Below are positions 27,694-40,400 of a DNA stretch of 64,000 bases, piece by piece. A program made the translations under genes and the position numbers. The notes under the pieces were generated by a model. That model was not told the origin of the DNA. It saw nothing but the letters and a program-made list of their open reading frames with translations, and did not search any database. The stretch is from Chaetorhynchus papuensis (taxonomy: Eukaryota > Chordata > Aves > Passeriformes > Rhipiduridae). The stretch lies in the NCBI GenBank assembly GCA_013396525.1, contig VWYX01000012.1, forward strand, positions 1,603,884-1,667,883, given 5' to 3'. Position 1 is the stretch's first letter; each line of letters begins with the position of its first letter.

Positions 27694-29345
27694 ATAAAAA
27701 CAAATGGGACCTTTAGTGAACTAAAATAAGTGCAGATCAAGGATACACTTTCACTAATACTTACTGATAGCATTTAGATTGTACTGTTAAAATGTCAGGT
27801 CATAAAAAGGGCTAGTAATGTACTAATATTCAAGGTGAATTTCAGTGTTTCAGTCTCTCATGTGACCCAAGATAGGATAGTTTAAGATTAAGCAAGTTCA
27901 GTGTTCTAATTGCAGGATATTCTGGGTGGATTGCTCTATAAATGGTATATTATTTGGGCTGAGCTGGGTTTGCATAAGAATGAATTTGGTTTAAATGCAT
28001 ATTCATCTAATGAGCATATTTGTCTAATTATTGTGGTGTAGTTAAATTACAAACATTTATCTTATTATATGGAAAAAATGAGTTCTAGCTTGCAGCACAG
28101 AAGAAGACTCTAATATTTAGGAAATTAATAAAGAAAGAATCCAATATATTTTCTTAGAGTTTCTTCCATTTAGTCCTCATATTTAATCTAACATTGCCAT
28201 AAAAAAAAAAGAAAAAATTGAGATCTAGAAACATGGCTTAGAAAGCAAGGTCTCTTCCCCAGTTCACCTTCTGCATCATAATACAGCAAATTGGCTTTTA
28301 CAGTAGGTGTATACAGAAATAGGAAGTGTAAATCCTGACTGGAATTCACTGACACAGACATATTTGCTTTTGTGGGAATGAGTTGATTCTGCAATAAACA
28401 TGTGATTATATCTCTGTTCATCTTTAGATCTTGTTTATCAAAGTTATGTTTTCTGTCAAGGTCTAAAACATGTATTAGATACACGAGCGCGCCGTTCAGG
28501 AAGTTGTAAATTGCTCAGTGCACACTCCACACTTGTACCTGCAGAGTGAGATCATAAAATACAGACAAATGTGTGCTTGTGCTCTGTCCTGTGTATAGTG
28601 AAAGACTGCTTGTACCTGTTAGTAAAGTAGCTTATGTACTAAAAAGATATTGTTATTTTAATAATGCAGAAAGGACAGATGGGAAATCACCCAACAGAGA
28701 ACTTTGAAGAGTCTTATATTAGGGAGTTTAGAGCTATGTTAAACTGAACCCAGAGTAGATGGGTCAATATAAAGGCAATTTAGTTATATGGGCATGCAAA
28801 GTTTTAGTGGATGGTTATTAAAAATTGTAATATTTTCTACATGGCAAACAGAGGAAGAATGTGCAAAGGCACTTAAGTCTTTAGAAGCCAAATTCCCATG
28901 AAAAATCCATATTACCAGCATTCTTCAAAAGAGTTTTACTGGTTTCATTTGCTGTATAAAATAAGAGTGTGATATATACTTGCATGGTACCCCATAAATA
29001 AAAATGTGTTTGAATATTTTCTTCAGAAAATCAAGTTAAAAATGGGAAGAACTAAGAGAGCAGTTCGAGTCCTGTTCCAAGAATGTATTACTTTTACTTC
29101 AGGTTTCTGCTAATACTGTTAAAGTCTTCACAGTGTTACACAGGCAGAACTGTAATTTAAACTGGGATTCTCCTAGAGTTTGTTACAATTCAAAGTAACC
29201 CACTGTTTATGTTTGTGCTTCCTAATATGAATGTTGATTATCCTGTATTAATCACAACAAACAGGTATGTATTAAAATCTAGTAAGAAAGAAAACTAAAA
29301 AAAAAAAAAATCCCGGTGACAAGTCCACAGATATCGCAGTAATAG
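27694..29345. other. Unique noncoding sequence, possible conserved element
   Basis: AT-rich sequence without a gene. The stretch about 27930-28040 is dense in TAATTA, ATTCAT, ATGCAT and TTTGCATA type words, as in homeodomain/POU-rich vertebrate enhancers, but this is only a resemblance. Poly-A runs lie near 28200-28211 and 29298-29311. Confidence 0.4.
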
Positions 29346-31093
29346 CTTTCCAAGGTGTAAGTGTAGAACAAACCAGACTTTAGTTGTCAAACAAAAGAGG
29401 TGAATATCTTAGATCTACTGCCCTAATATGTGTTTAGACAAATAGAGCCCAACACTATTTAAGAAAAACAAAGAAAAGCCATTTTTAAAGTACTTCTCTA
29501 TTTAGCAAAATAGACAATGTCAGTTTTTTGCTGTTGTGATTTCACTTCAACTTGGCTACACGTGAAGTAGATTGGATTCTCATGTTGGAAACCAGGATGC
29601 ATTACTCTGTGAATTAGAATGAATTAGGAACACTCCAATGCCCTGTTGTCCTGTCATATTTCTGCCTTTCTAAGAATAGTCTTGTGAGAATTTAATATTA
29701 CATCTAGGACAACACTTTAAACAAAATTTAATGGAGTTTTTCATCTGTTAAATTTTAGTAGTAGTAATATTAAGGGGGGTTTAGAAGGGGAAATATTTTT
29801 GTTATCTCTGAAAATTGCATTTAAAGCATTCTCCAATTTGGCTGACGTGAATGAACTTTAGAAATGTTTTCTTTAATCAATATTAGGTGGCATTAAAATC
29901 TTCACTGCACTCTCAAACCTTTTTGAAATGTAGAATTTTTTTTATTATTATTATTACCAGGGTATTCTTGCATTTCTGTTGAGCTGGATATCTAGCTTCC
30001 AGGTTCTTTTAAAAATGCCATTCTAAAATGTTAATTGAGGAGCATTTGGCGGTTTCCAAATCTATTGTTGGAGCTATATTATCCCTAAGAATATTTGAGG
30101 CACCAGCTAAATCATCTTCACTAGCTTGGAATCAAGCCTCATGAGTATCTACTGTGCACTTAAAAATAAGTCTTCTTTATTTAATGATGTGGTCATAACA
30201 AGAACTTTTTGAAAAGATAGTTATAGAGTGCCCATGCTGTGGAATTTCAGCCAGAATGGTGAGCTGTGTAAAGAGAAGGGATGCTTTCTGGCAGCTAGCC
30301 TGCAATGTTTTCTCCTTGGATCTGTGTTTAGGCTGCAGCCAAGTTTACGCTGTTTCATTTTCCAGGAGTCTTTCCTGTGACCTAGATCTGGTAAAGACAC
30401 ACAGCAGCAGGGTAATATACTTACCCTCCTCCTTTGGTACTCTTTTATTAATGGACTGTACTGATGAGAAGATCTGTTATTGATTATTGTATATTGGCCC
30501 CAGTTCAGCTAAAGTGCTTCAGCACTTCTCTGACTTTTGAGTGGAAAACTGTATTAAGTACCATTAGAGTATTGACACAGCCAGCTTGAGGTACAGTCTG
30601 AGAATCATAGTGAACTGCTTTTTTAAAATAAATTTAAGAGTGAAAGAAGACAAACATTAGTCTTTCATCTTACAAAATGTGTGAGTCATTAATTTGGGGA
30701 TCTCTCTAGGTTACCCTGTGTTACATGTATATAGTCTATTTTAAGGTAGAATGAAGGAATTTACTTCTGGTGCTGCATTTACATTTGGTGTTATGTGTCA
30801 ATGATTCACAGAATGGTTAAGAATTGAAGGGACTGCTGAGGTCATCTAGTCCAACCTCCCTGCTCAAGCACATCTTCATTTATTTCATGTTAAAAGTAAT
30901 GAGAATACTTGGAGATATTTTACATTAAAAGGAAAAAAAACCTGGCTGAAATCTCTTATTATTCCTATTAGCCTATAGCAAAGCATAATACAGAAGGAAC
31001 AACCACATTTTCTTCCATGTGTCTGAATAAGTGAAACTTTAAAGTGTAATTCCACAAAACGTAAATAATCATTATTAATATAGGCTGGTAAAA
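29346..31093. repeat. 1748-bp duplication, copy 1
   Basis: This block recurs 1749 bp downstream (31095-32842) with no indels and only four substitutions seen by eye: 29544 A/31293 G, 29562 G/31311 A, 30216 G/31965 T and 30867 A/32616 T. It begins CTTTCCAAGG and ends GGCTGGTAAAA. A single N at 31094 joins the copies. Open frames inside it, such as 30256-30483 plus (75 codons), repeat identically in copy 2 and have no recognised homology. The block also contains a CR1 fragment at 30801-30880. A real recent tandem duplication is possible, but a false duplication of two haplotypes at a contig join explains the N and the low divergence better. Confidence 0.95.
30801..30880 (-). mobile_element. CR1 LINE 3'-end fragment (copy 1)
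   Basis: The plus strand reads ATTCACAGAATGG, then GAAGGGACTGCTGAGG, then TCATCTAGTCCAACC and CTCCCTGCTC. This is the reverse complement of the conserved 3' end of avian CR1 elements, so the element lies on the minus strand. Only the tail survives, a typical dead-on-arrival, 5'-truncated CR1. No coding sequence of the CR1 polyprotein remains. Confidence 0.85.
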
Positions 31094-31094
31094 N
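31094..31094. other. Single N at the junction of the duplicated block
   Basis: One ambiguous base lies exactly between the end of copy 1 (GGTAAAA) and the start of copy 2 (CTTTCC). A one-base placeholder at this exact point suggests an automated contig join or gap closure and not a biological breakpoint. Confidence 0.95.
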
Positions 31095-32842
31095 CTTTCC
31101 AAGGTGTAAGTGTAGAACAAACCAGACTTTAGTTGTCAAACAAAAGAGGTGAATATCTTAGATCTACTGCCCTAATATGTGTTTAGACAAATAGAGCCCA
31201 ACACTATTTAAGAAAAACAAAGAAAAGCCATTTTTAAAGTACTTCTCTATTTAGCAAAATAGACAATGTCAGTTTTTTGCTGTTGTGATTTCGCTTCAAC
31301 TTGGCTACACATGAAGTAGATTGGATTCTCATGTTGGAAACCAGGATGCATTACTCTGTGAATTAGAATGAATTAGGAACACTCCAATGCCCTGTTGTCC
31401 TGTCATATTTCTGCCTTTCTAAGAATAGTCTTGTGAGAATTTAATATTACATCTAGGACAACACTTTAAACAAAATTTAATGGAGTTTTTCATCTGTTAA
31501 ATTTTAGTAGTAGTAATATTAAGGGGGGTTTAGAAGGGGAAATATTTTTGTTATCTCTGAAAATTGCATTTAAAGCATTCTCCAATTTGGCTGACGTGAA
31601 TGAACTTTAGAAATGTTTTCTTTAATCAATATTAGGTGGCATTAAAATCTTCACTGCACTCTCAAACCTTTTTGAAATGTAGAATTTTTTTTATTATTAT
31701 TATTACCAGGGTATTCTTGCATTTCTGTTGAGCTGGATATCTAGCTTCCAGGTTCTTTTAAAAATGCCATTCTAAAATGTTAATTGAGGAGCATTTGGCG
31801 GTTTCCAAATCTATTGTTGGAGCTATATTATCCCTAAGAATATTTGAGGCACCAGCTAAATCATCTTCACTAGCTTGGAATCAAGCCTCATGAGTATCTA
31901 CTGTGCACTTAAAAATAAGTCTTCTTTATTTAATGATGTGGTCATAACAAGAACTTTTTGAAAATATAGTTATAGAGTGCCCATGCTGTGGAATTTCAGC
32001 CAGAATGGTGAGCTGTGTAAAGAGAAGGGATGCTTTCTGGCAGCTAGCCTGCAATGTTTTCTCCTTGGATCTGTGTTTAGGCTGCAGCCAAGTTTACGCT
32101 GTTTCATTTTCCAGGAGTCTTTCCTGTGACCTAGATCTGGTAAAGACACACAGCAGCAGGGTAATATACTTACCCTCCTCCTTTGGTACTCTTTTATTAA
32201 TGGACTGTACTGATGAGAAGATCTGTTATTGATTATTGTATATTGGCCCCAGTTCAGCTAAAGTGCTTCAGCACTTCTCTGACTTTTGAGTGGAAAACTG
32301 TATTAAGTACCATTAGAGTATTGACACAGCCAGCTTGAGGTACAGTCTGAGAATCATAGTGAACTGCTTTTTTAAAATAAATTTAAGAGTGAAAGAAGAC
32401 AAACATTAGTCTTTCATCTTACAAAATGTGTGAGTCATTAATTTGGGGATCTCTCTAGGTTACCCTGTGTTACATGTATATAGTCTATTTTAAGGTAGAA
32501 TGAAGGAATTTACTTCTGGTGCTGCATTTACATTTGGTGTTATGTGTCAATGATTCACAGAATGGTTAAGAATTGAAGGGACTGCTGAGGTCATCTAGTC
32601 CAACCTCCCTGCTCATGCACATCTTCATTTATTTCATGTTAAAAGTAATGAGAATACTTGGAGATATTTTACATTAAAAGGAAAAAAAACCTGGCTGAAA
32701 TCTCTTATTATTCCTATTAGCCTATAGCAAAGCATAATACAGAAGGAACAACCACATTTTCTTCCATGTGTCTGAATAAGTGAAACTTTAAAGTGTAATT
32801 CCACAAAACGTAAATAATCATTATTAATATAGGCTGGTAAAA
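31095..32842. repeat. 1748-bp duplication, copy 2
   Basis: This is the second copy of the block at 29346-31093, in direct orientation and offset by 1749 bp. It runs from CTTTCC just after the N to GGTAAAA at 32842, where sequence continues into unique DNA (TATTTATC). About 0.2% of positions differ from copy 1, which is within ordinary heterozygosity for birds. If the duplication is false, the true locus has only one block between 29345 and 32843. Confidence 0.95.
32550..32629 (-). mobile_element. CR1 LINE 3'-end fragment (copy 2)
   Basis: This is the same CR1 tail as at 30801-30880, carried by the second copy of the duplicated block, with one substitution (T at 32616). It is not an independent insertion. 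Confidence 0.85.
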
Positions 32843-35800
32843 TATTTATCTTTTGTGAAACAGATGGGCATTAGAAATAAGTGTACCTGCCCCATATAAT
32901 GCTTTAAGAAATCTAGTACTTTGTGCTTTTTTTAATTCAAAATGAGGGTCTCCTTGCTTGTATCTGACTGATAATCCACTGAAAAGTGGGAACTCTTGAA
33001 ACGTGGATGTGCAGCTTTTCTGACAATGCCCGTTTCCCTTTTTTAGTTTCATTCAGTTCAGACTGTGCATTTTCAAATAAATTGAAAGCAATCTTTGCTT
33101 TGTGTAGACGAGTGACCAGAGAGTCCCATTTGTCTGGAGCTGCACCTGAGTCCCAAAGCAGCCTGGAGCTCCCATTTGTCCCAGCAGTGCTGGTGCTGCA
33201 CTGTCTGTGAGGTGTGGCCTTATCTCTGAGGCACAGGAATCGCCATGAGCTGCTCTCTGTGGCCTTGAGTGTAGAGTTTTTAGGTAGATAAACGACTTTG
33301 GAAGCCCAGCAGAAAGCTCTGAATGCTCCTCTGCACAGCTGGCAGCGACAGTATGAACACAGGTCAGCATGAAAACAGCACTGTGGTGACTGCAGAGACT
33401 TTGGAGCCCCTCTAGGAGTGTTCACCACAGCAGCTGGAGCTCGTCGGGGAATGGCTGCTCTTGGTTATTTGGAGATTTTCTTCTTTTGGCATTGCCTTGT
33501 TAGGTTTAGTTCTCTCGCTGGGTTTGAAGGGCTTTCTAGTCTGAAGGGCCCATCTCCAACCAACACCTTTTCAGCTATTTCATTGAATGGGAGCTTGGGT
33601 TTGCAATCACTGGGGCTTCATTTAGGACCCATGTATTTTATTGCCTTTATTTACCTGTTGTTTTGGATTGTAATGACTGTAATTGAAGCACCTAATTCCA
33701 AAAGAGGTTATTAAGTAAATAAATTAATCAGATTGCATTTCATGGTAATATAATCAAGATGATATTTCTCTGGTAAAGTATTACCATTTTATAAATAGTT
33801 CAAGATATCTGACTGTTTACATATATATTCATGAATATATTAACATTCAGGAAAAGTATTTTAACAGAATTCTAAAGTAGTCTATTTTAAATCTTTTTTT
33901 TTTTTTTAAAGTTGTGTAGCATAACAATAACATACTATTTTACATACTTTCATTTGTCTTCCATAACACATGAATGCACTGTAAACAGTTACAGAAAAGT
34001 GAAAGTATGTTCTTTAAAAAAGCCTCTTTTGATATTATATCTGCTGGGGTTTGTATTTCACAGCTCGCTGAACATCCTGGGCTTCACTATCTTATGTAAA
34101 GAGAATAGCAGATTATAAGCTTATTACCATTTCAGTTTTTATGATCTCACAAACAAGCTCCGCAGCCTTCCTTCCTACCCTCGACAAGTTGTGGTAACTA
34201 AACAAAATTAAGCTTGTAATTCATCCCCTTGTATTTAAAATACTTCAGAAGAAATAACTGTATTAGCCTTCTCTCTGCCATACAACAGAAGCAGAACAGA
34301 AGGTTGGGTAGAATGTAAATGACATCCTAATCATGAAAAAAAACCAAGGAAAACGGAAATTCAGCGCTGGTTCTTCCCCCATGTAATAAGAGCAATTCAT
34401 TGTCAAATAAAATTGAATGCTGACATGTTGAGAGCAATTAAGCAATAAAAGCAGTTGGTTATGGTAGACATTATGTGAGAAGCCTTTTCAGACATGACTG
34501 GATAAGTGTGTACTGACACAGCGGAGTAGTGGTATCCCTGATCTGTCTTGGTTAAAATGCATAATTGTCCTCATGTTAATCTGACAAGAGGATATGGCAC
34601 TTCAGCTTCAGCTGGGAAGAGTCGGGATGGCTTCTCCAAAGTCACCAGCTGAATTGACTGTGAGCAGAGCAGCAAGGCATGTGCACCCACTGACAATTTT
34701 TCCCTGGTATCTCTTTTCCACAAACAAGGGGAACACAGCACTGTGTGGAGAAATGTAAACCACAGCTGGAAACAGGGTGCAGTTATTATTATCTTCTGCT
34801 CTTTATAGTCTGAGTGCCATCTTATTCTTCCCAGTGTTGGTAAGGAGACACGCTGGGTAGTTGGTGCTGGTAATTTTTGCAAATCTTTCTTTGGTAATTC
34901 ATCCTCAGATTTGTTATTTGACATAAGCTGAGCAGCTCAAGGAACCAGAGACAGATAGGCTTCCATTGGAACCGTCTCCATTCTGGAATTGAAGAACAAG
35001 GCTGACTATGAGGACCTTTAGGCCAGCAGTGCCTCGCGTTTGTTCAGCTTTTACTGCTAGATGAGCTCAAGCACTAAACCTGGCTTTACAAAAACCTGTA
35101 TTAAAATGTATTTGTTGTGGAAGATCTGTGTGAAAATGCTGAGCAGAGGCTCTTCCAGTGTTCTCTATGTAGAACATTCTCAGAAATTTCAAATGAACTC
35201 TACTCAATTTTTATCCCAATGGTAATTCTTTGACTCTTTTCCTAAGCTGCAGAGCGTAACCTGATTACAAAGGCCCAGCTGTCCTGAAATATGAGTGCTG
35301 CTGAAGAGATGATATACAATTAGGGCTCGTCTCCTGGATGGGAGAATGAATGAAGACTATTATAACTAGCCTTTGTCTTATTTGAATAATGAAGAAAAAA
35401 GAAAAGAAAAAAAGAAAAGAAAAAAAGAAAAGAAAAGAAAAAAGAAAAGAAAAGAAAAGAAAAGAAAAGAAAAGAAAAGAAAAGAAAAGTCAAAAAAAAC
35501 CCCTCAAAACCAAACCACTACTGAATTTGTGAATTCACAGTGTTTTGCCATAGACAATGGACAGTGAAGAATTGCAGTTTTTTAAAGATAACTAGATATT
35601 TAAAATTACCCCAAAACTCTCTCTATTAAAAAGTATTAATTACCTAGCTATGCATGTACATAGATGCCTAAGCCCATGGAATTTTGTGGAAATTAATAGC
35701 TAGGAATTTTGAAAATTTTACTCATCTGGTAGCTGTCTAGTACCTTGCAAGTCTGATTGCATTGTAATATTCAAAGATGAAAAGTATATTAAATAATCAC

Positions 35801-37279
35801 AGGCTAAATATTAAATGAAAGCTAATCATTTTCAAATACTTTTTATTTTTCATTTCAGTTGCTTTTTGTTATATTATGTAGACTGTTGTTTTTATAATAG
35901 TCAAATAGTGTAAAAGTTAAAATGCCTGGTAGTGTAACACATTTACTGAGAAATTTGGAGTTCAGGATTCTCTCTCTCCTTTGAAGGACTTTCAGTCATT
36001 CCAGTACTAGAAAAATTATTTTAAACTTGACCTAAAAATTCAAAAAATAAGAAAGCTGGAACAACACCAATCAATTAACCCTGGGACATTTCCATTCTGA
36101 TGAGCATTCTACATAGGACAGGTACTTCCCCCAGTCTAATCCACACATCTTGTGTGCTGCATCCTTCACATATTTTCAGTCCTTTCAGAGCAGCTGATGT
36201 GAACATTCAATCCATTTTGCTATTACCTTTATGAAAGCTACAGTGCACCTTGAGAAGAGCATGTCTGACCCAATTTGATCTTTCATTTCTAACACCATTG
36301 CTTGCTGACTTTCTAAAGGATACTCAAGAAAGGCTTATTAGCAGATGTTATCACTGGAATCACCTTTTCTGAAATAAGGAATGACAGGACCATCTGTTCA
36401 TTTGTTGCTTGATAACCTAAGCTTCCGTGTTGTCCTGGAAATCCTGCTGATAGATCTATCTCCATGTGGTCACATAGCATTGATCTGTTTGGAGTGGATT
36501 TTTGTGGAGCAGAACAGAAAAAAATGGAAAACAGAAATGCTATTTTAAAGAGCAAATAGCAAAGGCTCCTGTAGGACATGGGTAGAATTTTCAGTGGAAC
36601 ATAAGTGAAATAGTACCACAAATCCCACTGCCCTGAAATGAGGGACAATGAAGCAGTGAACCTTGATGCTTATGGAAATTATATCTCATATTGGTTTCTA
36701 TAGCTGGAGGATGTGTGCACTGCTGATTAGTGAAGAACTTAAGTGCTGCTGATAAGTGTAGAGAAAAACAAGCAGTGAGGCTTACAAATTCTCAGAAAAT
36801 ACAAAACAAATGACGAAATCTCTTTAGGGAAGTAATTGACCTTTTTAAATTATAAGCTCTAGAGAGGAAAGATTTAAGAGTACTAATTTGCAGTGAGCCA
36901 GGTGTGACAGCTTAAGTGATAACGTTTTACTGATATGGTGTGTGAAGTCTAAGCAGTCTGTAATGTTTCATAATGGATATATAATAGACACCTTAATAAT
37001 TCATAATGTCTAGAAAAAAATAAGTGTTGTTTAAAATTACTGCAAAGGCCTTTGTAGTTACCTAAATCTTCAGTGACTCTCATAGTCACTGATTATAGTT
37101 GTATACAGTTTTGATCAAAAGTCACTTAAAATAGTTATACACAGTTTTGATTTTTTAAAAAGTGATGAATTACATCTACTTGATATGATTGGCACATTTA
37201 TGTTAATTTTTTCAGCTGAGTACAAAGGGATATAAAAGTAGCTCATGAACGGAGATGCTTTGTTGGATGTTTATTGCCT
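32843..37279. other. Unique noncoding sequence with a GC-richer patch
   Basis: The patch 32980-33440 is less AT-rich and holds the longest open frame of the window, 163 codons on the minus strand (32937-33428), plus overlapping open frames of 105 and 74 codons. The translation shows no domain I recognise, is rich in Ser and Arg, and shares its space with open frames in other phases, which points to composition and not to coding. The segment about 33650-33780 is AT-rich with TAAT-type words. An (AAAAG)n tract is listed separately. Confidence 0.5.
35391..35489. repeat. (AAAAG)n polypurine microsatellite
   Basis: About 99 bases contain only A and G on the plus strand, mostly as AAAAG units with some longer A runs. 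The last half, from about 35444, is the most regular. The lysine-rich open frame across it (35373-35567) is an artefact of the repeat. Length polymorphism between individuals is expected. Confidence 0.95.
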
Positions 37280-37470
37280 GGGGAGAATTTATATTGCCAA
37301 TGAGGGAGTTGTGTGGACTTTTCCCTTTCCACTGAAGCTCTGTTAGACTAGGTGTCATTTGTTGTCTTTGATGGATTAACCCAGAGTTCCTTGACTCAGT
37401 AAAAAGGGAAAAGTCTACACAACTCCCTCATTGGCAATATAAATCCTCCCCTCCTTCAGTGGAAAGGGAA
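37280..37470. repeat. Compound inverted repeat (49-bp arms plus a 17-bp second pairing)
   Basis: Arm A (37280-37328) and arm A' (37403-37451) are reverse complements over 49 bp with two mismatches, separated by 74 bp. Just beyond, 37321-37337 pairs perfectly over 17 bp with 37454-37470. The second pairing overlaps the inner end of arm A, but its partner lies outside arm A', so the two pairings compete and are not nested. A simple fold-back transposon would not give this order. Serial template switching during replication would. No transposase, terminal repeat family or target duplication is visible. Confidence 0.9.
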
Positions 37471-40400
37471 GTAAGGAAGAACTGAAATTTGGGGATAAAC
37501 TCCAGATAGAATATGTATTGGACTTAAGAGCATAGCAGTTCAGTTGGAATCAGAGAAAAAATATCCTGTGGGATATAATATTGATACAAGTAGATAAATT
37601 GCAGGTTTTCTTTCATCTGATCACTTATGCATTTTTAAACATGGTGTTGGGGAACATATTAATATATGTACAAGCCCTCAACACATTTTCCAAGCTATTC
37701 AAAAAGTAGCAAAATTCCATGGAAGTGGAGCTACACAGGCTAAGCTGGCAATGCACGAATCCTTGTGGGAGACCAGTGCCCCAGGGTTTGCATTTTAAGC
37801 AAGAAAACTGTCTGTCAGAGTGGGGAGAGTGTCTGAACTCTAATAGTCCATGCAAGATATATCACAAAAACAACTACACACTACTGCTTTTGGGGCATTA
37901 CAGCTCATTTTGGATTCCTTCATTAAATGCTGACTTAGTGTAAGAAGGTTGTTCAGAACCCAACCTGTAACAGGGGAAAAAAAGTCTCTCTTAAGGTTTT
38001 ATTTTATTCCACTGTTTGCCCAAGAGAAATACTTTAAATGGTAGGGAATGCAAGTAGCTGAAGCTATAGAGACATGGAGGTGTTGGGGATCTGGCCATGT
38101 GCACAGTGAAAACATAGAATGTATCTAAAAGGTAGGAGACCTGTATGTCAGTTAATTATTTTACAGGTTAATTTTTGTAACACTTGACCAAAGGAATGTC
38201 TGCTTGGCCTGCTTACAACTAATTAGTGGGATTAACTCTTGTTTAAAAATGTTGCCTGAAAATACACAACAGTATGCATAGAGACTTGTAATGAAATTCC
38301 AAGAAGAAAACTAACTCAATTCTTCGTCTAGGATTCTTCTCAGTACTCGTGGCAGGGCAGAGGGAGAGGAAGGAAATTTCTTTGTCCAGTAGGAGTTTCT
38401 TTTCTGCCTGGGCTTTAAAATTGCACTGTAAATCCTGCACTTGTTTCTTTGTTTTCTGTAAGCTTTTTAAATTATCAGCCAATAAATATGAATGGCAGTA
38501 TTCAAGTTCACTTACTGCAGGATATGCAGAGCTAATGAGTCCCCTCCTTTTACAGGGTCCTGTGGGAAAGCAGAAGGGTCATCATGAAATAAACAATTGT
38601 GAATCAGGTTGTGTAAATATGCTACCTGCTCTCTTTCTCCAAACAGCGAATCTCTAAAAATAAATACACTAAATTGTTTTCATTACAGCTATTATCAGTG
38701 TATAACTATCCGGTCTGTCAGGTTTTATTTGTACATTTTTAGTTAAAGCATTTGAGGATGTTCTCTGCCCTCTTTAAAAATCAAGATTGGCAAAGTTAGT
38801 CTCTATTTCCAATTCTTCAGAACAGGGTAGACTTTGTGGTGTTTTTAGTTTGGTTGGGTTTGGGTTTTTTCCTAATGAAAAAAAATGTTTTTGAAGGAAG
38901 TCTTTCAAAAAATGGGCATGTTTCCCAGGTTAGACATTTAGTTTGTACTTCATGTGTGTCATAAATAGTATTTTATAGCTATAAATGTGATGGATGCAAG
39001 GAAAAACTTCTGTGGAAGTGCTTTATTGTGTATGAACTGTCGTAGCTTGGTTTTAATCTTTTTACATTTCCAGTTTTCATTTGCTATGATTGGGAAAATA
39101 AACTTTAAGAGAAGCACAGCCATTCTGTGAGGAATACTATATCCACTCTGCATTACTTCCAAGAAAACAAGCTTTCTCATTTGTTACACTCTTAGTTTCT
39201 CATACTTTGGATCTACTTTTCTGAGTGTGTCTTGTGCTCTTACTGCTGTGGTAAGAGTTGGGAATGTTGGGGTTTTGCTGTTTAGTTCAGTCTGTGCTCA
39301 TTTGCCTTGCCTGTGTATCCTTGAGCTTAAAGTACCTGTTTCATCTGAAATTCTTGTGGCAATGTCAGCTAATAGCATTAGCTAAAAGCGTGAGCAAATG
39401 GATTTGTGTCCTGTAGAATGGGGAAACACTGTCTCCAAGAAGCAACAGTTCTCGTGTACAACATCTGCTTCTCTGTAAACTTCTGGCACTTGACTCATAG
39501 TTGGAACTAGATTTACTGCACTGGAGGAGGTAGGAAATCAAAAGTAGTATTTGGAGGAAAGGATAAGCTTTCATGGTTTCTATTTCAGAAAAAAACTTTT
39601 GAAATATGTAGGAATATCCCTTTTGAATATTTGTAAGTAAAATACTTCTCTATTCTGGTTGAGGCAACTTTGTATTAAATTAAGATAATCTGCAATATTA
39701 CAAATAATGGATTTGGAAACAAAAATTAAGTTTTCTGAATCACTCAGATGATTTTAAGTTTTATTTTTTAGTTTTCTTATTTCTTCTCTGAATTCAAGAT
39801 GAAGAAGTGTTTGATATGTCAGAAATCTTCAGAGACAGAGAAACTATTTCTTTTTAACCTTTATTCAGCAAACATTAATAAACATCATAATTTCCAAAGC
39901 TGAACATAAGATATAATGTGGCTAAAAATACTGTGGCAAGCAACATCAAAGAATGCTTGGTTACACAGCAATTACTTTCAGTTAAAATGATCTCTGCATA
40001 TCTACTTTTCAGTTAATATGCTGTTATGCAAAGTATCAGTGTGTAAATGGTTTCTCTAAACTGACCTGGAATTTCTAGTAAGATGCAAAGAACATTAGGA
40101 TAACTCCCTTGATTAATTCTCATGTTAAGGATGAAGGATTCCTACAGTTAGTAGGATAAAATTATATCAGCCATATATATACAGCCAACAGAGCCTTGCC
40201 AAATGCCACCTGGCCTTCAATGCACAACTGAGGATACAGGAATATGGGCAAAACCTGTTTAGAAGAAGATGTCCAAGTGTCACCAAAACGATAGCTTGGG
40301 GTTTGGGTGCACTTACCTGTGCCCTGTCCCACAGGTGGCTGTAGATGGCAGGCCAGGGCTGGGTCTCTACATAAATTTCTTTTTCAAGGTTTATGTCAAA

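Noticed and set aside
30256..30483. 75-codon plus frame that recurs identically at 32005-32232
   Set aside because: The perfect recurrence comes from the 1749-bp block duplication, not from conserved coding. The translation has no recognised homology.
35373..35567. Lysine-rich open frame
   Set aside because: It is a translation of the (AAAAG)n microsatellite.
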